DNA of 64,000 nt from Flavobacteriales bacterium (GCA_015665275.1 JADFAL010000029.1:1-64000), one strand, 5' to 3'. Shown: positions 53,451-63,745, counted from the stretch's first letter. Notes: generated by a model not told the origin, from the letters alone. Made by a program: numbers and translations.

Positions 53451-56258
53451 TTAATGTGCGTCTAACCAATTATCAGCAACTTCCATTTCTACCACCATTG
53501 GCACGGCAATGGAAATAGCTGACTCCATTTCGCGCTTCACGAGTTCCTGCAGTTGGGCAATTTCATCTTTGTGCACATCGAATACCAATTCATCGTGCAC
53601 CTGAAGTAACATTTTGGATTTCATGTTCGCCTCTTGCATTGCCTTATCCACTTGAATCATAGCTACTTTAATGATGTCGGCCGCCGATCCTTGAATGGGA
53701 GCGTTAATTGCATTTCGTTCCGCAAAACCACGTACAACTGCATTCGCTGAATTGATGTCTTTTAAATAGCGACGGCGTTTCATGATCGTTTCTACGTATC
53801 CTTTCTCACGAGCGCCTTTCACCGCGTTGTCCATGTAGTCTTTTATAGTTGCGTACTGCGCGAAATACGCGTCGATAATGCCTTTTGCCTCAGTTCTGGA
53901 AATGCCCAAATTCTGAGACAGTCCAAATGCCGATTGACCATAAATAATTCCAAAGTTTACTGCCTTTGCAGAACTACGTTGATCCCTGGAAACATCGTTA
54001 ATGTCTACGTGAAAGACCTTGGCAGCAGTTGCGGCATGAATATCCTGTCCGCTTCGGAAAGCTTCAATCATGTTTGGATCCTCGCTCAAGGCAGCAATAA
54101 TTCGTAACTCAATTTGAGAGTAATCGGCCGCCATCAGCTGAAAATCTTCTCCTCTGGAAATGAACGATTTTCGAATTTCACGCCCTTTTTCCGATCGAAT
54201 TGGAATGTTCTGCAAATTCGGATTATTGGAACTCAATCGACCCGTTGCAGCAACGGTTTGCATGTAGTTTGTGTGGATGCGCCCGTCTTTTGGATCGCGT
54301 AATGTTGGCAATGGGTCCACATACGTATTCTTGAGTTTTCGCAATTGACGGTAATCCAAAATCATTTGGACAATTGGATGTTTGTGCTTTAATTTCTGCA
54401 ACACATCTTCCCCCGTCTTGTACTGACCCGTCTTTGTCTTCTTCGCTTTTGTATCAATTTCCATATGATCAAACAGTACTTCTCCCAACTGTTTCGGGGA
54501 ATCAATGTTGAAGTCCATTCCCGCTTCGCTCTTGATGCTTTCATCCAAACGAACGAGGTCGATTTCCAATTCTTCTGAATAACGTTCTAGACCTTCTGCG
54601 TCGATTGAAATTCCCTCTTGCTCCATGGATTTCAACACCGAAACCAACGGCATTTCGATCTTGTAGAATAAATCTTTCAGGTGATCCTTTTGAATTTCCG
54701 GCTCGAAAATCTCCTTCAATTGCCAAGTGATATCCGCATCTTCGCACGCATAGTCGGACACTTCTTCTGGCGTCAGATCAGCCATGCTTTTCTGATTCTT
54801 TCCTTTCTTACCTATCAAGGTTTCAATAGATACCGGACGGTATTTCAAGTAAAACTCCGATAAGAAATCCATGCTTTGTTTCGAGTCTGGATTGATCAAA
54901 TAATGAGCAACCATAGTATCAAACATCGGTCCACTGACTTCAACACCGTAGCGATTGATCACTTTGATATCGTATTTTATATTGTGTGCTACCTTTTCAA
55001 CTTCCTGCGATTCGAAAAAAGGTCTGAATTCCTCAACAATTGATTTTGCTCCTTCGAAATCGTTTGGCGTTGCCACGTAAAATGCCTCTCTTGCTTTGTA
55101 AGAAAAAGACATCCCCACAATGTTCGCGTGCAAGGGCTCTAGACTGTCCGTTTCGGTATCAAAACACACGCTTTTTTGCGCCATAATCAAGTCTAACAAT
55201 TCTTTACGTTCTTCCGGCTTCGTTATGAGATGATAACTTGGTTTTTCGGTGGCAATTGTTTTGAATTCCGACGTTTCATGGGGAGACTGTTCTTCTACCA
55301 AACTTTGTGCTCCAAAAAGGTCCATTTGACCATCTTCTGTTGTCGGTTTACTCGCTGTTACCACAATTTCTTTTCCAAGAACACGGCGTGCCAGATTGCG
55401 GAATTCCAATTCAGTGAATACCTCCTCGATTTTTTCTGGATTTGGATCTTCCTTCACCAATGCCTCCTCGTCAAACTCTACTGGTACGTCGGTAATAATC
55501 GTTGCCAATGATTTCGACATCAGCCCTTGCTGTGCAAAGTTTTCTACGTTTTCTCTCTGCTTCCCTTTTAGCTGATCAGCGTTCTCAATGATTCCTTCTA
55601 CGGAACCAAATTGCTTCAAAAGTTTCGAAGCCGTTTTCGGACCAATGCCGGGAATTCCTGGAATATTATCCGCAGCATCCCCTTGCAATCCAAGGATATC
55701 AATAACCTGCTCAACGCATTCAATATCAAACTTCGCGCAAACTTCTTGAGGCCCCCAAATTTCCGGTGGATTTCCACCCCTTCCTGGACGGAACATCACC
55801 GAATTTTCAGTTACCAATTGACCAAAATCCTTATCGGGCGTCATCATGTAGGTCGAGAACCCTTTCGGTTCTGCCATTTTTGCCAAGGTTCCAATCGTAT
55901 CGTCGGCCTCATAACCATCCACTTCAATAATGGGGATATTGAATGCCCGAATAATCTTTTTAATCGGCTCTATATTCGTGATGATTCCTTCCGGTGTTTC
56001 GTCTCGATTGGCTTTGTATTCTGAAAATTCTTCCTTTCGAACAGTAGATCCACCTGGAGGATCAAACACTACTGCGATGTGCGTAGGTTGTTCTTTATTC
56101 AGGACATCAATCAACGAGTTGGTAAATCCAAATGCGGCAGAAGTATTCAATCCTTTCGAATTAATTCTCGGGTTCTTAACAAAAGCGAAATACGATCGGA
56201 AAATGATGGCATACGCATCGATTAGAAAAAGTTTTTTGTCGTGTTGCTGACTGACCAT
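53451..56258 (-). CDS. polA: DNA polymerase I
   Basis: A 935-residue polymerase of normal length. The 5'-3' exonuclease occupies about 1-300 (IDAYAIIFRSYFAF; VVFDPPGGSTVRKEEFSEYK; VDGYEADDTIGTLA). The 3'-5' exonuclease keeps its metal ligands (VCFDTETDSLEP; YACEDADITWQL), so proofreading should be active. The polymerase domain has motif A AADYSQIELRI, motif B RSSAKAVNFGIIYG and motif C VHDELVFDVH. It fills gaps and removes RNA primers. It has its own upstream region (56259-56500) and is divergent from the GH-like gene. Confidence 0.97.
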   Translation of the reverse strand: MVSQQHDKKLFLIDAYAIIFRSYFAFVKNPRINSKGLNTSAAFGFTNSLIDVLNKEQPTHIAVVFDPPGGSTVRKEEFSEYKANRDETPEGIITNIEPIKKIIRAFNIPIIEVDGYEADDTIGTLAKMAEPKGFSTYMMTPDKDFGQLVTENSVMFRPGRGGNPPEIWGPQEVCAKFDIECVEQVIDILGLQGDAADNIPGIPGIGPKTASKLLKQFGSVEGIIENADQLKGKQRENVENFAQQGLMSKSLATIITDVPVEFDEEALVKEDPNPEKIEEVFTELEFRNLARRVLGKEIVVTASKPTTEDGQMDLFGAQSLVEEQSPHETSEFKTIATEKPSYHLITKPEERKELLDLIMAQKSVCFDTETDSLEPLHANIVGMSFSYKAREAFYVATPNDFEGAKSIVEEFRPFFESQEVEKVAHNIKYDIKVINRYGVEVSGPMFDTMVAHYLINPDSKQSMDFLSEFYLKYRPVSIETLIGKKGKNQKSMADLTPEEVSDYACEDADITWQLKEIFEPEIQKDHLKDLFYKIEMPLVSVLKSMEQEGISIDAEGLERYSEELEIDLVRLDESIKSEAGMDFNIDSPKQLGEVLFDHMEIDTKAKKTKTGQYKTGEDVLQKLKHKHPIVQMILDYRQLRKLKNTYVDPLPTLRDPKDGRIHTNYMQTVAATGRLSSNNPNLQNIPIRSEKGREIRKSFISRGEDFQLMAADYSQIELRIIAALSEDPNMIEAFRSGQDIHAATAAKVFHVDINDVSRDQRSSAKAVNFGIIYGQSAFGLSQNLGISRTEAKGIIDAYFAQYATIKDYMDNAVKGAREKGYVETIMKRRRYLKDINSANAVVRGFAERNAINAPIQGSAADIIKVAMIQVDKAMQEANMKSKMLLQVHDELVFDVHKDEIAQLQELVKREMESAISIAVPMVVEMEVADNWLDAH

Positions 56259-56500
56259 TTTATTACTATTTATCGGACATTTAGACTTTTCGAGAGACTG
56301 GATGAATTGGACAATCTAATGCATCCAATTTATCCAATGCATCATATTCACTTTATCATTGAAGAAGATGTTGCATATCGAAAACCCAAATTGACATCGT
56401 TTGATTCATTAATTTTTCACCCTAATAATACTATTTTTACACGGGTCTCCGTTGCAGATTTACGGATTTTTAGCGATGCAGAGAACCTTAAAACAAAATC

Positions 56501-58567
56501 ATGCGATCGAGGTTATTTTTCCTTCTTATTTTGACTTCAGCCTCACTTTTCGGGCAATCGAACCTCGTTGATGTTTCGAACCAAATTATCCAACCTAAAA
56601 CGTACGTAATTGCCAGAGCTTCGGGGCCAATTAAAGTTGATGGAAAAGCCGATAATGCTTGGGGGTTGGTTCCATTCTCTGATAAATTCGTCGATATTGA
56701 AGGGGAGAAACCCGTCAAGTTTGACACACGATTCAAGATGCTTTGGGACGACACCTATTTGTACGTTTACGCCGAAATGGACGAGCCGCATGTTTGGGGC
56801 GATATCACAGATCGTGATGCTATTATATATCTCAACAATGACTTCGAAGTCTTTATCAATTCGTCTGAAAAAACTGAAGCGTACGCAGAAATTGAAATCA
56901 ACGCACTGAATACTGTTTGGGATTTGCTACTGGACAAACCATATCGTGCAAGCGGTTATGCCAACTTCCACTGGGATCTTAACGAGTTAAAGACGGCTGT
57001 TTCTATCGACGGAACACTGAACAAATCAAAGGATATCGACAAGGGATGGAGTGTAGAGATGGCTATTCCATTGAAACCACTCATCGAACTGAAAAACGAT
57101 AAAAGAAAGCCTATTCAGGAAGGCGATCAATGGCGCATGAATTTTTCTCGTGTAGAATGGGATTATGATTTGTTAGATGGAGAGTATGAACGGAAGAAAG
57201 TAGATGGGAAATTGCAACGTGAATACAATTGGGTTTGGTCAGAGCAAGGCGCCATCAACATGCATATGCCCGAAAACTGGGGAATTGTGCAATTCACGGA
57301 ATCGACCAACCCAGATCAAAAAATCATAGAAGATTCTGACTTTTTACTCAAGCAATCGCTTTACGCATTGTACGTGAAGGAGCGCTACAATCAACTCCAT
57401 ATCTTTGATGTGTTGGATGCTGGACAGAAACGATTGCTTTCTGTAAAGTACGGCCCTGAGGCAATCGCAGAAATTACAGCATTCAAAACCAATACCGGAT
57501 ATGAATTTGTTGTGGATGGAAAGAACGGTCGCTACGTCATTGATAATTTCGGAAAACTGATTCAGAAAGACCTTCCGGAAGATTCGTTCACTATCGCCAC
57601 TTGGGCGCACGGCAGCCAAGAAATGGATCATGCGGTTTGGGACGAAAAATTGGAGCGCTACAAATCATTGGGAATATCTGAAGTGCTGGTTGGAGGTAGT
57701 CCAGCCTTTTTACAGGAATTGGTTGCTAAGGCAGATTCTCTCGACATGCGTATACATGCGTGGATGTGGACTTTGAATCGACCGAATGATTCTACAGCGA
57801 TGGATCATCCTGAATGGTATGCAGTCAATCGTGCCGGGCAGAACTCCTTGGAATACCGAGCTTATGTCGATTACTATCAGTGGCTGAGCCCATTCCATCC
57901 TGAAGCGCGTGAATACATCAAAAGTAACGTCCGCAAATTGATGAAAGTTGAAGGTTTGGCGTCCATCCACCTTGATTATGTTAGATACGTCGATGTGATT
58001 CTCGGCGCCGATTTACAACCAAAATACGATCTGGTTCAAGACGAAGAAATGCCGGAATACGACTATGGGTATCATCCTATCGCTCGAGAGCAATTCAAGG
58101 AACTGTTTGAAGTTGATCCGATGGAAATGGAGCATCCAGCACTCAGCACAGAATGGCGACAGTTTCGGTTGAATGCTGTTACAAGTCTTGTGAATGAAAT
58201 TGCCGAGGAGGTGCATGCACGCGATCAACGATTGTCCGCGGCCGTATTTCCTTTCCCAGAAATGTCAAGGCAAATGGTTCGGCAAGCTTGGGATGATTGG
58301 AATTTGGACTATGTTTTTCCCATGATCTACCATAATTTTTATCGCGAAAGCATTCCTTGGATTGGCTTTGCTACGGAACAAGGATTGCGTGATGTTGATT
58401 ACCCACTTTATACCGGATTGTACATGCCTGGATTTGAATCTGTTGATGATTTTCAAGAAGCCCTTCGATTGGCTAAGGAAAAGGGCGCCAGCGGGGTTTG
58501 CTTGTTTACTGTGGATGGGATGAAGGAGGAACTTAAGCAGACTTTAAAATATCTCATCAGCGATTAA
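56501..58567 (+). CDS. Secreted CBM9-like plus GHL10-like glycoside hydrolase
   Basis: A 688-residue secreted protein with a signal peptide (MRSRLFFLLILTSASLFGQ). The N-terminal 260 residues resemble a carbohydrate-binding module of family 9 (GPIKVDGKADNAWGLV; FKMLWDDTYLYVYAEMDEP; NDFEVFINSS; WSVEMAIPLKPL). The C-terminal 310 residues form a TIM-barrel of glycosyl-hydrolase-like (GHL10) type (SLDMRIHAWMWTLNRPND; WLSPFHPEAREYIKSNVRKL; IHLDYVRYVD; WDDWNLDYVFPMIYHNFY), with Asp and Glu at the barrel ends. Such proteins probably cut surface or storage polysaccharides. The substrate is unknown. No polysaccharide utilisation locus surrounds it. Confidence 0.85.
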   Translation: MRSRLFFLLILTSASLFGQSNLVDVSNQIIQPKTYVIARASGPIKVDGKADNAWGLVPFSDKFVDIEGEKPVKFDTRFKMLWDDTYLYVYAEMDEPHVWGDITDRDAIIYLNNDFEVFINSSEKTEAYAEIEINALNTVWDLLLDKPYRASGYANFHWDLNELKTAVSIDGTLNKSKDIDKGWSVEMAIPLKPLIELKNDKRKPIQEGDQWRMNFSRVEWDYDLLDGEYERKKVDGKLQREYNWVWSEQGAINMHMPENWGIVQFTESTNPDQKIIEDSDFLLKQSLYALYVKERYNQLHIFDVLDAGQKRLLSVKYGPEAIAEITAFKTNTGYEFVVDGKNGRYVIDNFGKLIQKDLPEDSFTIATWAHGSQEMDHAVWDEKLERYKSLGISEVLVGGSPAFLQELVAKADSLDMRIHAWMWTLNRPNDSTAMDHPEWYAVNRAGQNSLEYRAYVDYYQWLSPFHPEAREYIKSNVRKLMKVEGLASIHLDYVRYVDVILGADLQPKYDLVQDEEMPEYDYGYHPIAREQFKELFEVDPMEMEHPALSTEWRQFRLNAVTSLVNEIAEEVHARDQRLSAAVFPFPEMSRQMVRQAWDDWNLDYVFPMIYHNFYRESIPWIGFATEQGLRDVDYPLYTGLYMPGFESVDDFQEALRLAKEKGASGVCLFTVDGMKEELKQTLKYLISD

Positions 58568-58681
58568 CTAATCCAAAATGTATTATTACAGCACACTCAT
58601 TGATTCGACCAGACCACTCATCAATCCATAGGAATACAACGTTTTAGCGCTTTAACACTTTTTTTTTCGAACAGAAGCAGC

Positions 58682-58689
58682 TATTTTTG
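58682..58689 (+). promoter_or_regulatory. Candidate -7 element for the Omp28-like lipoprotein
   Basis: TATTTTTG fully matches TAnnTTTG and predicts a leader of about 54 bases. The -33 region is a T-rich run without a clean TTG. Confidence 0.5.
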
Positions 58690-58747
58690 AACAAAGTGTG
58701 TCTACTAACTAGAGAACCACATATAAATAATCGAAATTTAGATTGCT

Positions 58748-59554
58748 ATGAAATTGAAAAATATGACACGTTTTGCTCCGGTTGCAGCATTGTTCTTCAT
58801 TGGAACTGTTGGATTGACGTCGTGTAAGAAAGAAGTTGTAGTTGAAGGAACGAGTTCAGATTTCCTTGAAGTATCAGAAACAAACAGTAGTTTCCTTGCG
58901 AAGCACACAGGAACATGGTGTGGACCTTGCGGAGGATGGGGATTCACAAACTTTCAATCTCAGATTGATACGTACGGTGATTCTGAAGTGAACATAGCAG
59001 TAGTTTCCGGAAGCCTTGGGGCAGGTGCCAACAATGAGTACTTCTTTGATGCTTTTGCTAACGCATTGAGCATTTCTGCTACACCAACTTTCCATGGTAA
59101 TTTAGGTCAAACAACCAGTGGACAATTGGTAACAGATCACCAATCAAGTGCAGTTGTAGCTAATTCGAACTACGAAGTAACTATCGCTGACGGAAAGATC
59201 AATGTAAAAACGACAACGAAATTCTTCCAAGATTTGTCAGGTGAAGATTATTACATCGCGCCTTATATCATCGTAGATGGAATTGTTGCAAATCAAGCGG
59301 GTCACCCAGATGGAGCGAATACAATTCACAAGAAATCTTTGGTGGATATCGCTACTCCAGTTGGATTGGATGACAAAGCATTCGGATACAAAGTTGCATC
59401 GGGAGATATCCGCGCTGGATACCGTGTTAACTTGGAAGCTGAGGCTGATTTCAACTCTGCTTGGACAGAAGATCAAGTATCTGTTGCGATTTTGATTACG
59501 AAGCGTGATGCCAATGGAAACCCTGTTTTCGTTAACGCATTCACGAAGCACTAA
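58748..59554 (+). CDS. Omp28-like outer-membrane lipoprotein with thioredoxin-type CXXC
   Basis: A 268-residue lipoprotein. The signal ends in a lipobox (GLTSC, Cys26), and a redox motif follows in HTGTWCGPCGGWG (Cys58, Cys61). The Omp28 pattern continues with SGSLGAGANNEYFFDAF and SISATPTFHGNL. Omp28-related proteins were described as outer-membrane adhesins of Porphyromonas. The thioredoxin-like fold and CXXC suggest a redox or structural disulfide. A likely partner is the beta-barrel gene 18 bases downstream, with which it is probably cotranscribed. Confidence 0.85.
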   Translation: MKLKNMTRFAPVAALFFIGTVGLTSCKKEVVVEGTSSDFLEVSETNSSFLAKHTGTWCGPCGGWGFTNFQSQIDTYGDSEVNIAVVSGSLGAGANNEYFFDAFANALSISATPTFHGNLGQTTSGQLVTDHQSSAVVANSNYEVTIADGKINVKTTTKFFQDLSGEDYYIAPYIIVDGIVANQAGHPDGANTIHKKSLVDIATPVGLDDKAFGYKVASGDIRAGYRVNLEAEADFNSAWTEDQVSVAILITKRDANGNPVFVNAFTKH

Positions 59555-59572
59555 TCTCTAGATTTTCCTGTT

Positions 59573-60304
59573 ATGAAATATGTAATTGCACTAGGTGCAT
59601 TGTTTACGACTATGGCCGTATTTGGCCAGTTCGGTGGGCGAATGCCAGACAATAAAACCTGGGGGTTGAAGGCAAGTTTCAATTATTACTTGCCCAGTTA
59701 TAAGTCAACGAATGAGGCTTCTGAAATCAGCAATAATACCAATACCGGTTACGGAGCGGGAGCTTATTTCCGTTATGACTTCAACGAAAACTTTTCATTC
59801 CAACCGGAAGTAATTATTGCCGGCAGGTCTGGAAGTGTAACGAGTGTTACGACTACGGAGCCTGATACGGCGATCACTATTACAGAGACTTCAATTTCGA
59901 ACATCGCTCAGACTACAATTGAATTACCATTGAATTTTAAAATGCGCTGGGAGTTCATTGCTCGTCATCAAGGAGCCTGGAAATCGAACTCCACTTTTGG
60001 AGTAGTTACCGGACCTCGTTTGTTGTTCAATATGTCTTCGAGCCGCACAAGCTCGTCTAGTGAAGTTACGTCGTTGTATGGACAGCAAAGTACAGAAGTA
60101 CGTGAGTTGTCTACCACAAATGCATCGGACTTCTTCTCTCCCTTCTCTTTTGGTTGGAGTGTAGGTGTCGATTACGAATTTGCTGGACGCATGGTTGTAT
60201 ATGGAAACTACTTCCGCGGATTTACTTCAATGAACAAGACTGAATTTGGATTTAAATCTTTCGATAACCGATTCGAAGTTGGATTGGGAATTAGAATTTA
60301 TTAG
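59573..60304 (+). CDS. Outer-membrane beta-barrel protein
   Basis: A 243-residue protein with a signal peptide (MKYVIALGALFTTMAVFGQ). Alternating amphipathic strands follow (TWGLKASFNYYLPSY; GYGAGAYFRYDFNENFSFQP; TIELPLNFKMRWEFI; FGWSVGVDYEFAGRMVVYGN), ending in the typical C-terminal barrel strand (RFEVGLGIRIY). It resembles the PorT/OMP_b-brl family. The gene begins 18 bases after the Omp28-like lipoprotein and precedes a shared terminator, so the two form a two-gene surface unit. Function is unknown. Confidence 0.8.
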   Translation: MKYVIALGALFTTMAVFGQFGGRMPDNKTWGLKASFNYYLPSYKSTNEASEISNNTNTGYGAGAYFRYDFNENFSFQPEVIIAGRSGSVTSVTTTEPDTAITITETSISNIAQTTIELPLNFKMRWEFIARHQGAWKSNSTFGVVTGPRLLFNMSSSRTSSSSEVTSLYGQQSTEVRELSTTNASDFFSPFSFGWSVGVDYEFAGRMVVYGNYFRGFTSMNKTEFGFKSFDNRFEVGLGIRIY

Positions 60305-60340
60305 GATTTACGCTAGTCGTAGAGACTTAAGGTTATAGAC

Positions 60341-60377
60341 AAAAAATCCTTGTATCTCGAAGATCAGGGATTTTTTT
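60341..60377. terminator. Bidirectional terminator between the beta-barrel gene and the broken T9SS cargo gene
   Basis: AAAAAATCC and GGGATTTTT pair around an inner, partly paired loop, with T-runs leaving in both directions. It serves the plus-strand barrel gene (stop 60304) and the minus-strand gene that ends at 60384. Confidence 0.75.
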
Positions 60378-60383
60378 ATGCGA

Positions 60384-62036
60384 TCAACGATCGAGTTGAA
60401 GGAAGCCATGTTTGACTTGATCTCCATTAGGTGTAAACACATTCGGAATTTCCCCCAAAGGGCAATCCAACTGAGGAATGGTTACCCAATGTTCAATTTC
60501 CGACGAACCTTCGGTATTCGAAACAGTTAAAACTACCTTGTATTGACCTCCTTGCGGATAACAGATGTCTTCAGGGTTTTGAACTGAAGAATAAGACGGC
60601 GTCGCTCCTTCAAACTCCCAATTCCAGTTGTCTACATTGCCCAATTCTTCGCTGATAAAATCCACGCAAATTTTCGGACACGTGCCACCAATTGTATGCG
60701 AAACGAAGGAAAAAGGCTCCATTTCAGAGCAAACTACTTTTTCTGTGATTGGATCAAAAGGGAAATCAAAAGTAAAGGTACCTCGCGCAACCTCACCGAA
60801 ATCAAATGAAGCTATGGTGGTATCTGAAACTTCAAAGACATAAGACTGTGTATCGAAATTGATGGGTTCTGTATAACATGCAATGATCCCTTGAGCATCA
60901 GAACGAAATAACGCTGCATCTCGGAAATACCCCGGTCGTCTCACATCACCGGTAAAAACAATCCCGTTATTGAAAGACAAACACATATCGGAGGGATAAT
61001 TCGTAAACATGGGTGAGAGTGGATATTTATAGGACCAATTTCTAGCTCCATTCAACTGTTGTAATGAAAGTATCGATATATTTCTCTCATTGAAACCACC
61101 TGCATCTCCCAAAACTAGAGCATTGCCAGCATTGTCAAGGATAATGTCACGAAAGATCTCTCCCTGAAAGGTTCCCGCATCGTAGTGCACATCGAATTGA
61201 AGGTCCCCCTCTGAATTCAACTTCATGAAGAATCCATCCCATTCATTCTCAATGAAGTAGGTTTGTCCTACAATGAACAATTCATCGTTGGCATTCGTAA
61301 TCATGTCTCTTGGTTCTTCCAAGTAATCCGTTGTAAAAACTTTTGACCAAATGGGGATTCCACTGGCATCGGTTTTTGTGACCGCAACATGTTCAGGATA
61401 CGTTTGATTGTCTAGTCGCACAGCGCAGGTAAATACCAAACTGCCATCGGACAATTCAACCAAAGCCTTTGGAGAAACACCGTTAAATCCAGAGTACGTG
61501 CGCGTCCATATTACATCACCACTCGCGTTCATACGCATAATCAGCGCTGCTGGATAACTTCCTGAATTGTAACTAGAAACAGCCAAACAAAGCAAATCTC
61601 CATTTTGGCATTTTACAAGTTGAACAGGCAGTCCGTTGGTCGCAAAGTTATAATGGTACTTCCAGACTTCATTTCCAGACACATCCAATTGCATTACAAA
61701 CAATTCCTGACTGTTAAAGGATCCACCGGTGCTGCCTACAATGCAATAACCGTTATCCGACAGAACAGCATCCACGGCAGTAGAGAAACTTCCAAACTGA
61801 AATACTTTTTGCCATTCCAAAGTACCGTCGTACCCCGTTTTAACCACCCCAAACTGAACGTTCGCGCTGTTACTTGCTCCACCCCCGGTCAATAACAAAG
61901 AACCGCAGTCTTCCGTTCGGATACAGGCAGTTCCATAATCACTATTTGTTGTGCCGAAGGTCTTCATAAACGTGTTCTAAGACCAACACGTTGCTGCCAC
62001 GAAAATGCATGTTAAGACTGAAATAGAGCGCACCAT
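60384..62036 (-). pseudogene. Decayed T9SS type B cargo protein: stop after the signal peptide and truncated sorting domain
   Basis: From the ATG at 62036 the frame reads MVRSISVLTCIFVAATCWS, then TAG (61977-61979) at codon 20, then NTF-MKTFGTTNSDYG and 527 further open codons. CAG (Gln) to TAG would restore a normal ...WS-QNTF cleavage site. The body has propeller-like repeats (GYDGTLEWQKVFQFGS; VSGNEVWKYHYNF; NASGDVIWTRTYSG) and a PKD-like domain (NWNWEFEGATPSYSS; GGQYKVVLTVSNTEG). It ends at IPNVFTPNGDQVKHGF, which is only the first dozen residues of a type B (gliding-motility C-terminal) sorting domain of about 90; the terminator follows. An ATG four codons after the stop could start an unexported form. 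Confidence 0.75.
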
Positions 62037-62077
62037 AACTACATAACGCAGTTCAGGTCTTTTCGGTTGCATTGAAA

Positions 62078-63544
62078 TCAACTCCAGGAAGAACCTTCTT
62101 TCGAATCTTTCACAACGATTCCAGCCGCTGCCAATCCATCGCGAATCTTATCGGAGGTATCCCAGTCTTTATTCGTTCTTGCTTGTTGACGCAAATCCAA
62201 TACTAAGTCCATCACCGGAGCCAATTTATCATCACCGCCATCAGCCGTAGTTGCCAAACCGAGAATTTCCACGACAAAGTTGTGCATCCCTGATTGGAGG
62301 AGTTCCAGATCTTCTTTTGATACTGTTTGCTTTCCATCACGAACCCCGTTGATGAACTTCACGGCTTCAAATAATTGCGCTACTAATACCGGTGCATTGA
62401 AATCATCGCTCATTGCTTTGTAGAATTGCGCAACCAATCCTGGAACATCAATAGTGGATTCAGACCCTGTATTGAGTTCCTGAAGGGTTTTCATGGCCTC
62501 CATCAGCTTGTCGTGACCTTTTTCAGCGGCCACCAATGCTTCAGAAGTGAAGTCTAAGGTACTACGATAGTGTGCTTGCATCATGAAAAAGCGAACCACC
62601 ATTGGCGAGAAAGCTTTTTCCATGAACTGATTCTTTCCAGTGAATAATTCGTCTGGTAAAATAGAATTACCTGTCGATTTACTCATTTTCTGTCCGTTTA
62701 AAGTCAGCATGTTTCCATGCATCCAGTATTTAACCGGGGATTTTCCGTTGCATGCCGTTCCTTGCGCAATCTCACATTCGTGATGCGGGAATTTCAAGTC
62801 CATTCCACCGCCATGAATATCAAACTCTTCGCCCAAATACTTCGTGCTCATGGCTGAACATTCAAGGTGCCAACCTGGGAATCCAATTCCCCATGGAGAT
62901 GGCCATTTCATGATATGTTCAGGAGCTGCATTTTTCCAAAGTGCAAAATCCAACGGGTTTCGTTTCTCATCCTGTCCGTCTAGCGACCGCGTATTTGAAA
63001 TCAGATCCTCGATCTTACGTCCAGACAATTCGCCGTATGGATGTGTTTCGTTGTATTTCTCTACATCGAAGTATACCGAACCGTTTGATTTATAGCCAAA
63101 ACCATTATCAATGATCCCCTGAATCATTTCGATTTGCTCAATCATATGTCCGGTAGCCGTAGGCTCAATATTCGGAGATATAGCATTGAACTGTGCCATT
63201 ACGGTATGGAAATCTATAGAGTATTGTTGTACAATTTCCATTGGTTCTAGTTGCTCCAAGCGTGCTTTCTTCGCGATTTTGTCTTCTCCCTGATCTGCGT
63301 CGTCAACTAAATGTCCTACATCTGTAATGTTGCGAACGTAGCGCACTTTATAGCCGAGATGACGCAAATAGCGGTATACCATATCAAATGAAATAAAGGT
63401 GCGACAGTTCCCAAGGTGAACGTTGCTGTATACGGTAGGACCACATACATAGAACCCAACGAATCCTTCTTTTAAAGGGATGAAATTTCGTTTTCCTCCT
63501 GCAAGACTGTCGTAAATTTTCAGCTGTGCTGCCTCTGCTTTCAT
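62078..63544 (-). CDS. cysS: Cysteinyl-tRNA synthetase
   Basis: A 488-residue class I synthetase. It has the HIGH-type motif HLGN (43-46), the KMSKS motif (286-290) and the zinc ligands Cys34, Cys229, His254 and Glu258 that sort cysteine from other amino acids. [18 protein letters not shown] and [20 protein letters not shown] are family landmarks. It charges tRNA-Cys. The promoter candidate at 63567-63574 predicts a leader of about 18 bases. It stands alone, 41 bases upstream of the broken T9SS gene on the same strand. Confidence 0.97.
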   Translation of the reverse strand: MKAEAAQLKIYDSLAGGKRNFIPLKEGFVGFYVCGPTVYSNVHLGNCRTFISFDMVYRYLRHLGYKVRYVRNITDVGHLVDDADQGEDKIAKKARLEQLEPMEIVQQYSIDFHTVMAQFNAISPNIEPTATGHMIEQIEMIQGIIDNGFGYKSNGSVYFDVEKYNETHPYGELSGRKIEDLISNTRSLDGQDEKRNPLDFALWKNAAPEHIMKWPSPWGIGFPGWHLECSAMSTKYLGEEFDIHGGGMDLKFPHHECEIAQGTACNGKSPVKYWMHGNMLTLNGQKMSKSTGNSILPDELFTGKNQFMEKAFSPMVVRFFMMQAHYRSTLDFTSEALVAAEKGHDKLMEAMKTLQELNTGSESTIDVPGLVAQFYKAMSDDFNAPVLVAQLFEAVKFINGVRDGKQTVSKEDLELLQSGMHNFVVEILGLATTADGGDDKLAPVMDLVLDLRQQARTNKDWDTSDKIRDGLAAAGIVVKDSKEGSSWS

Positions 63545-63566
63545 TTGATGCTTTTTATTGAATGAC

Positions 63567-63574
63567 CAAAGATA
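63567..63574 (-). promoter_or_regulatory. Candidate promoter of cysS
   Basis: The minus-strand box TATCTTTG fully matches TAnnTTTG. Nineteen bases upstream the -33 position reads TTTC, one base from TTTG. Confidence 0.55.
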
Positions 63575-63658
63575 GTTAGGAATAATGAATGTGGAAAGGA
63601 GATGGGAGAAAGAGGAAGGGCAAAAGTTGCAAGTACGAGGTGGAAGGCATAGTAACTC

Positions 63659-63679
63659 TGACTTCGAGAGCCTCAGTCA
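63659..63679. repeat. Dispersed CTTCGA/CTCAG palindromic motif, copy 3
   Basis: The 21-base stretch has the palindromic ends TGACT and AGTCA around a CTTCGAGAGCCTCAG core. It sits in the gap 63545-63745 after the XRE-like gene, in purine-rich DNA that shows no coding frame. Confidence 0.5.
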
Positions 63680-63745
63680 TCGTTAGGAAGCATTGCTGAA
63701 AAAGTGGACGGTGAAATCGTGGAAGGTAGAAGGTAATAGATTACC

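Noticed and set aside
56241..56534. A 97-codon plus-strand frame between polA and the GH-like gene
   Set aside because: It begins inside polA, overlaps the GH-like signal peptide and has no recognisable protein features. The region is more likely the divergent promoter region.
28587..62036. General recoding of TAG/TAA as an explanation for the interrupted signal peptides
   Set aside because: Both codons end ordinary genes in this window at the expected positions, so genome-wide reassignment would extend those proteins.
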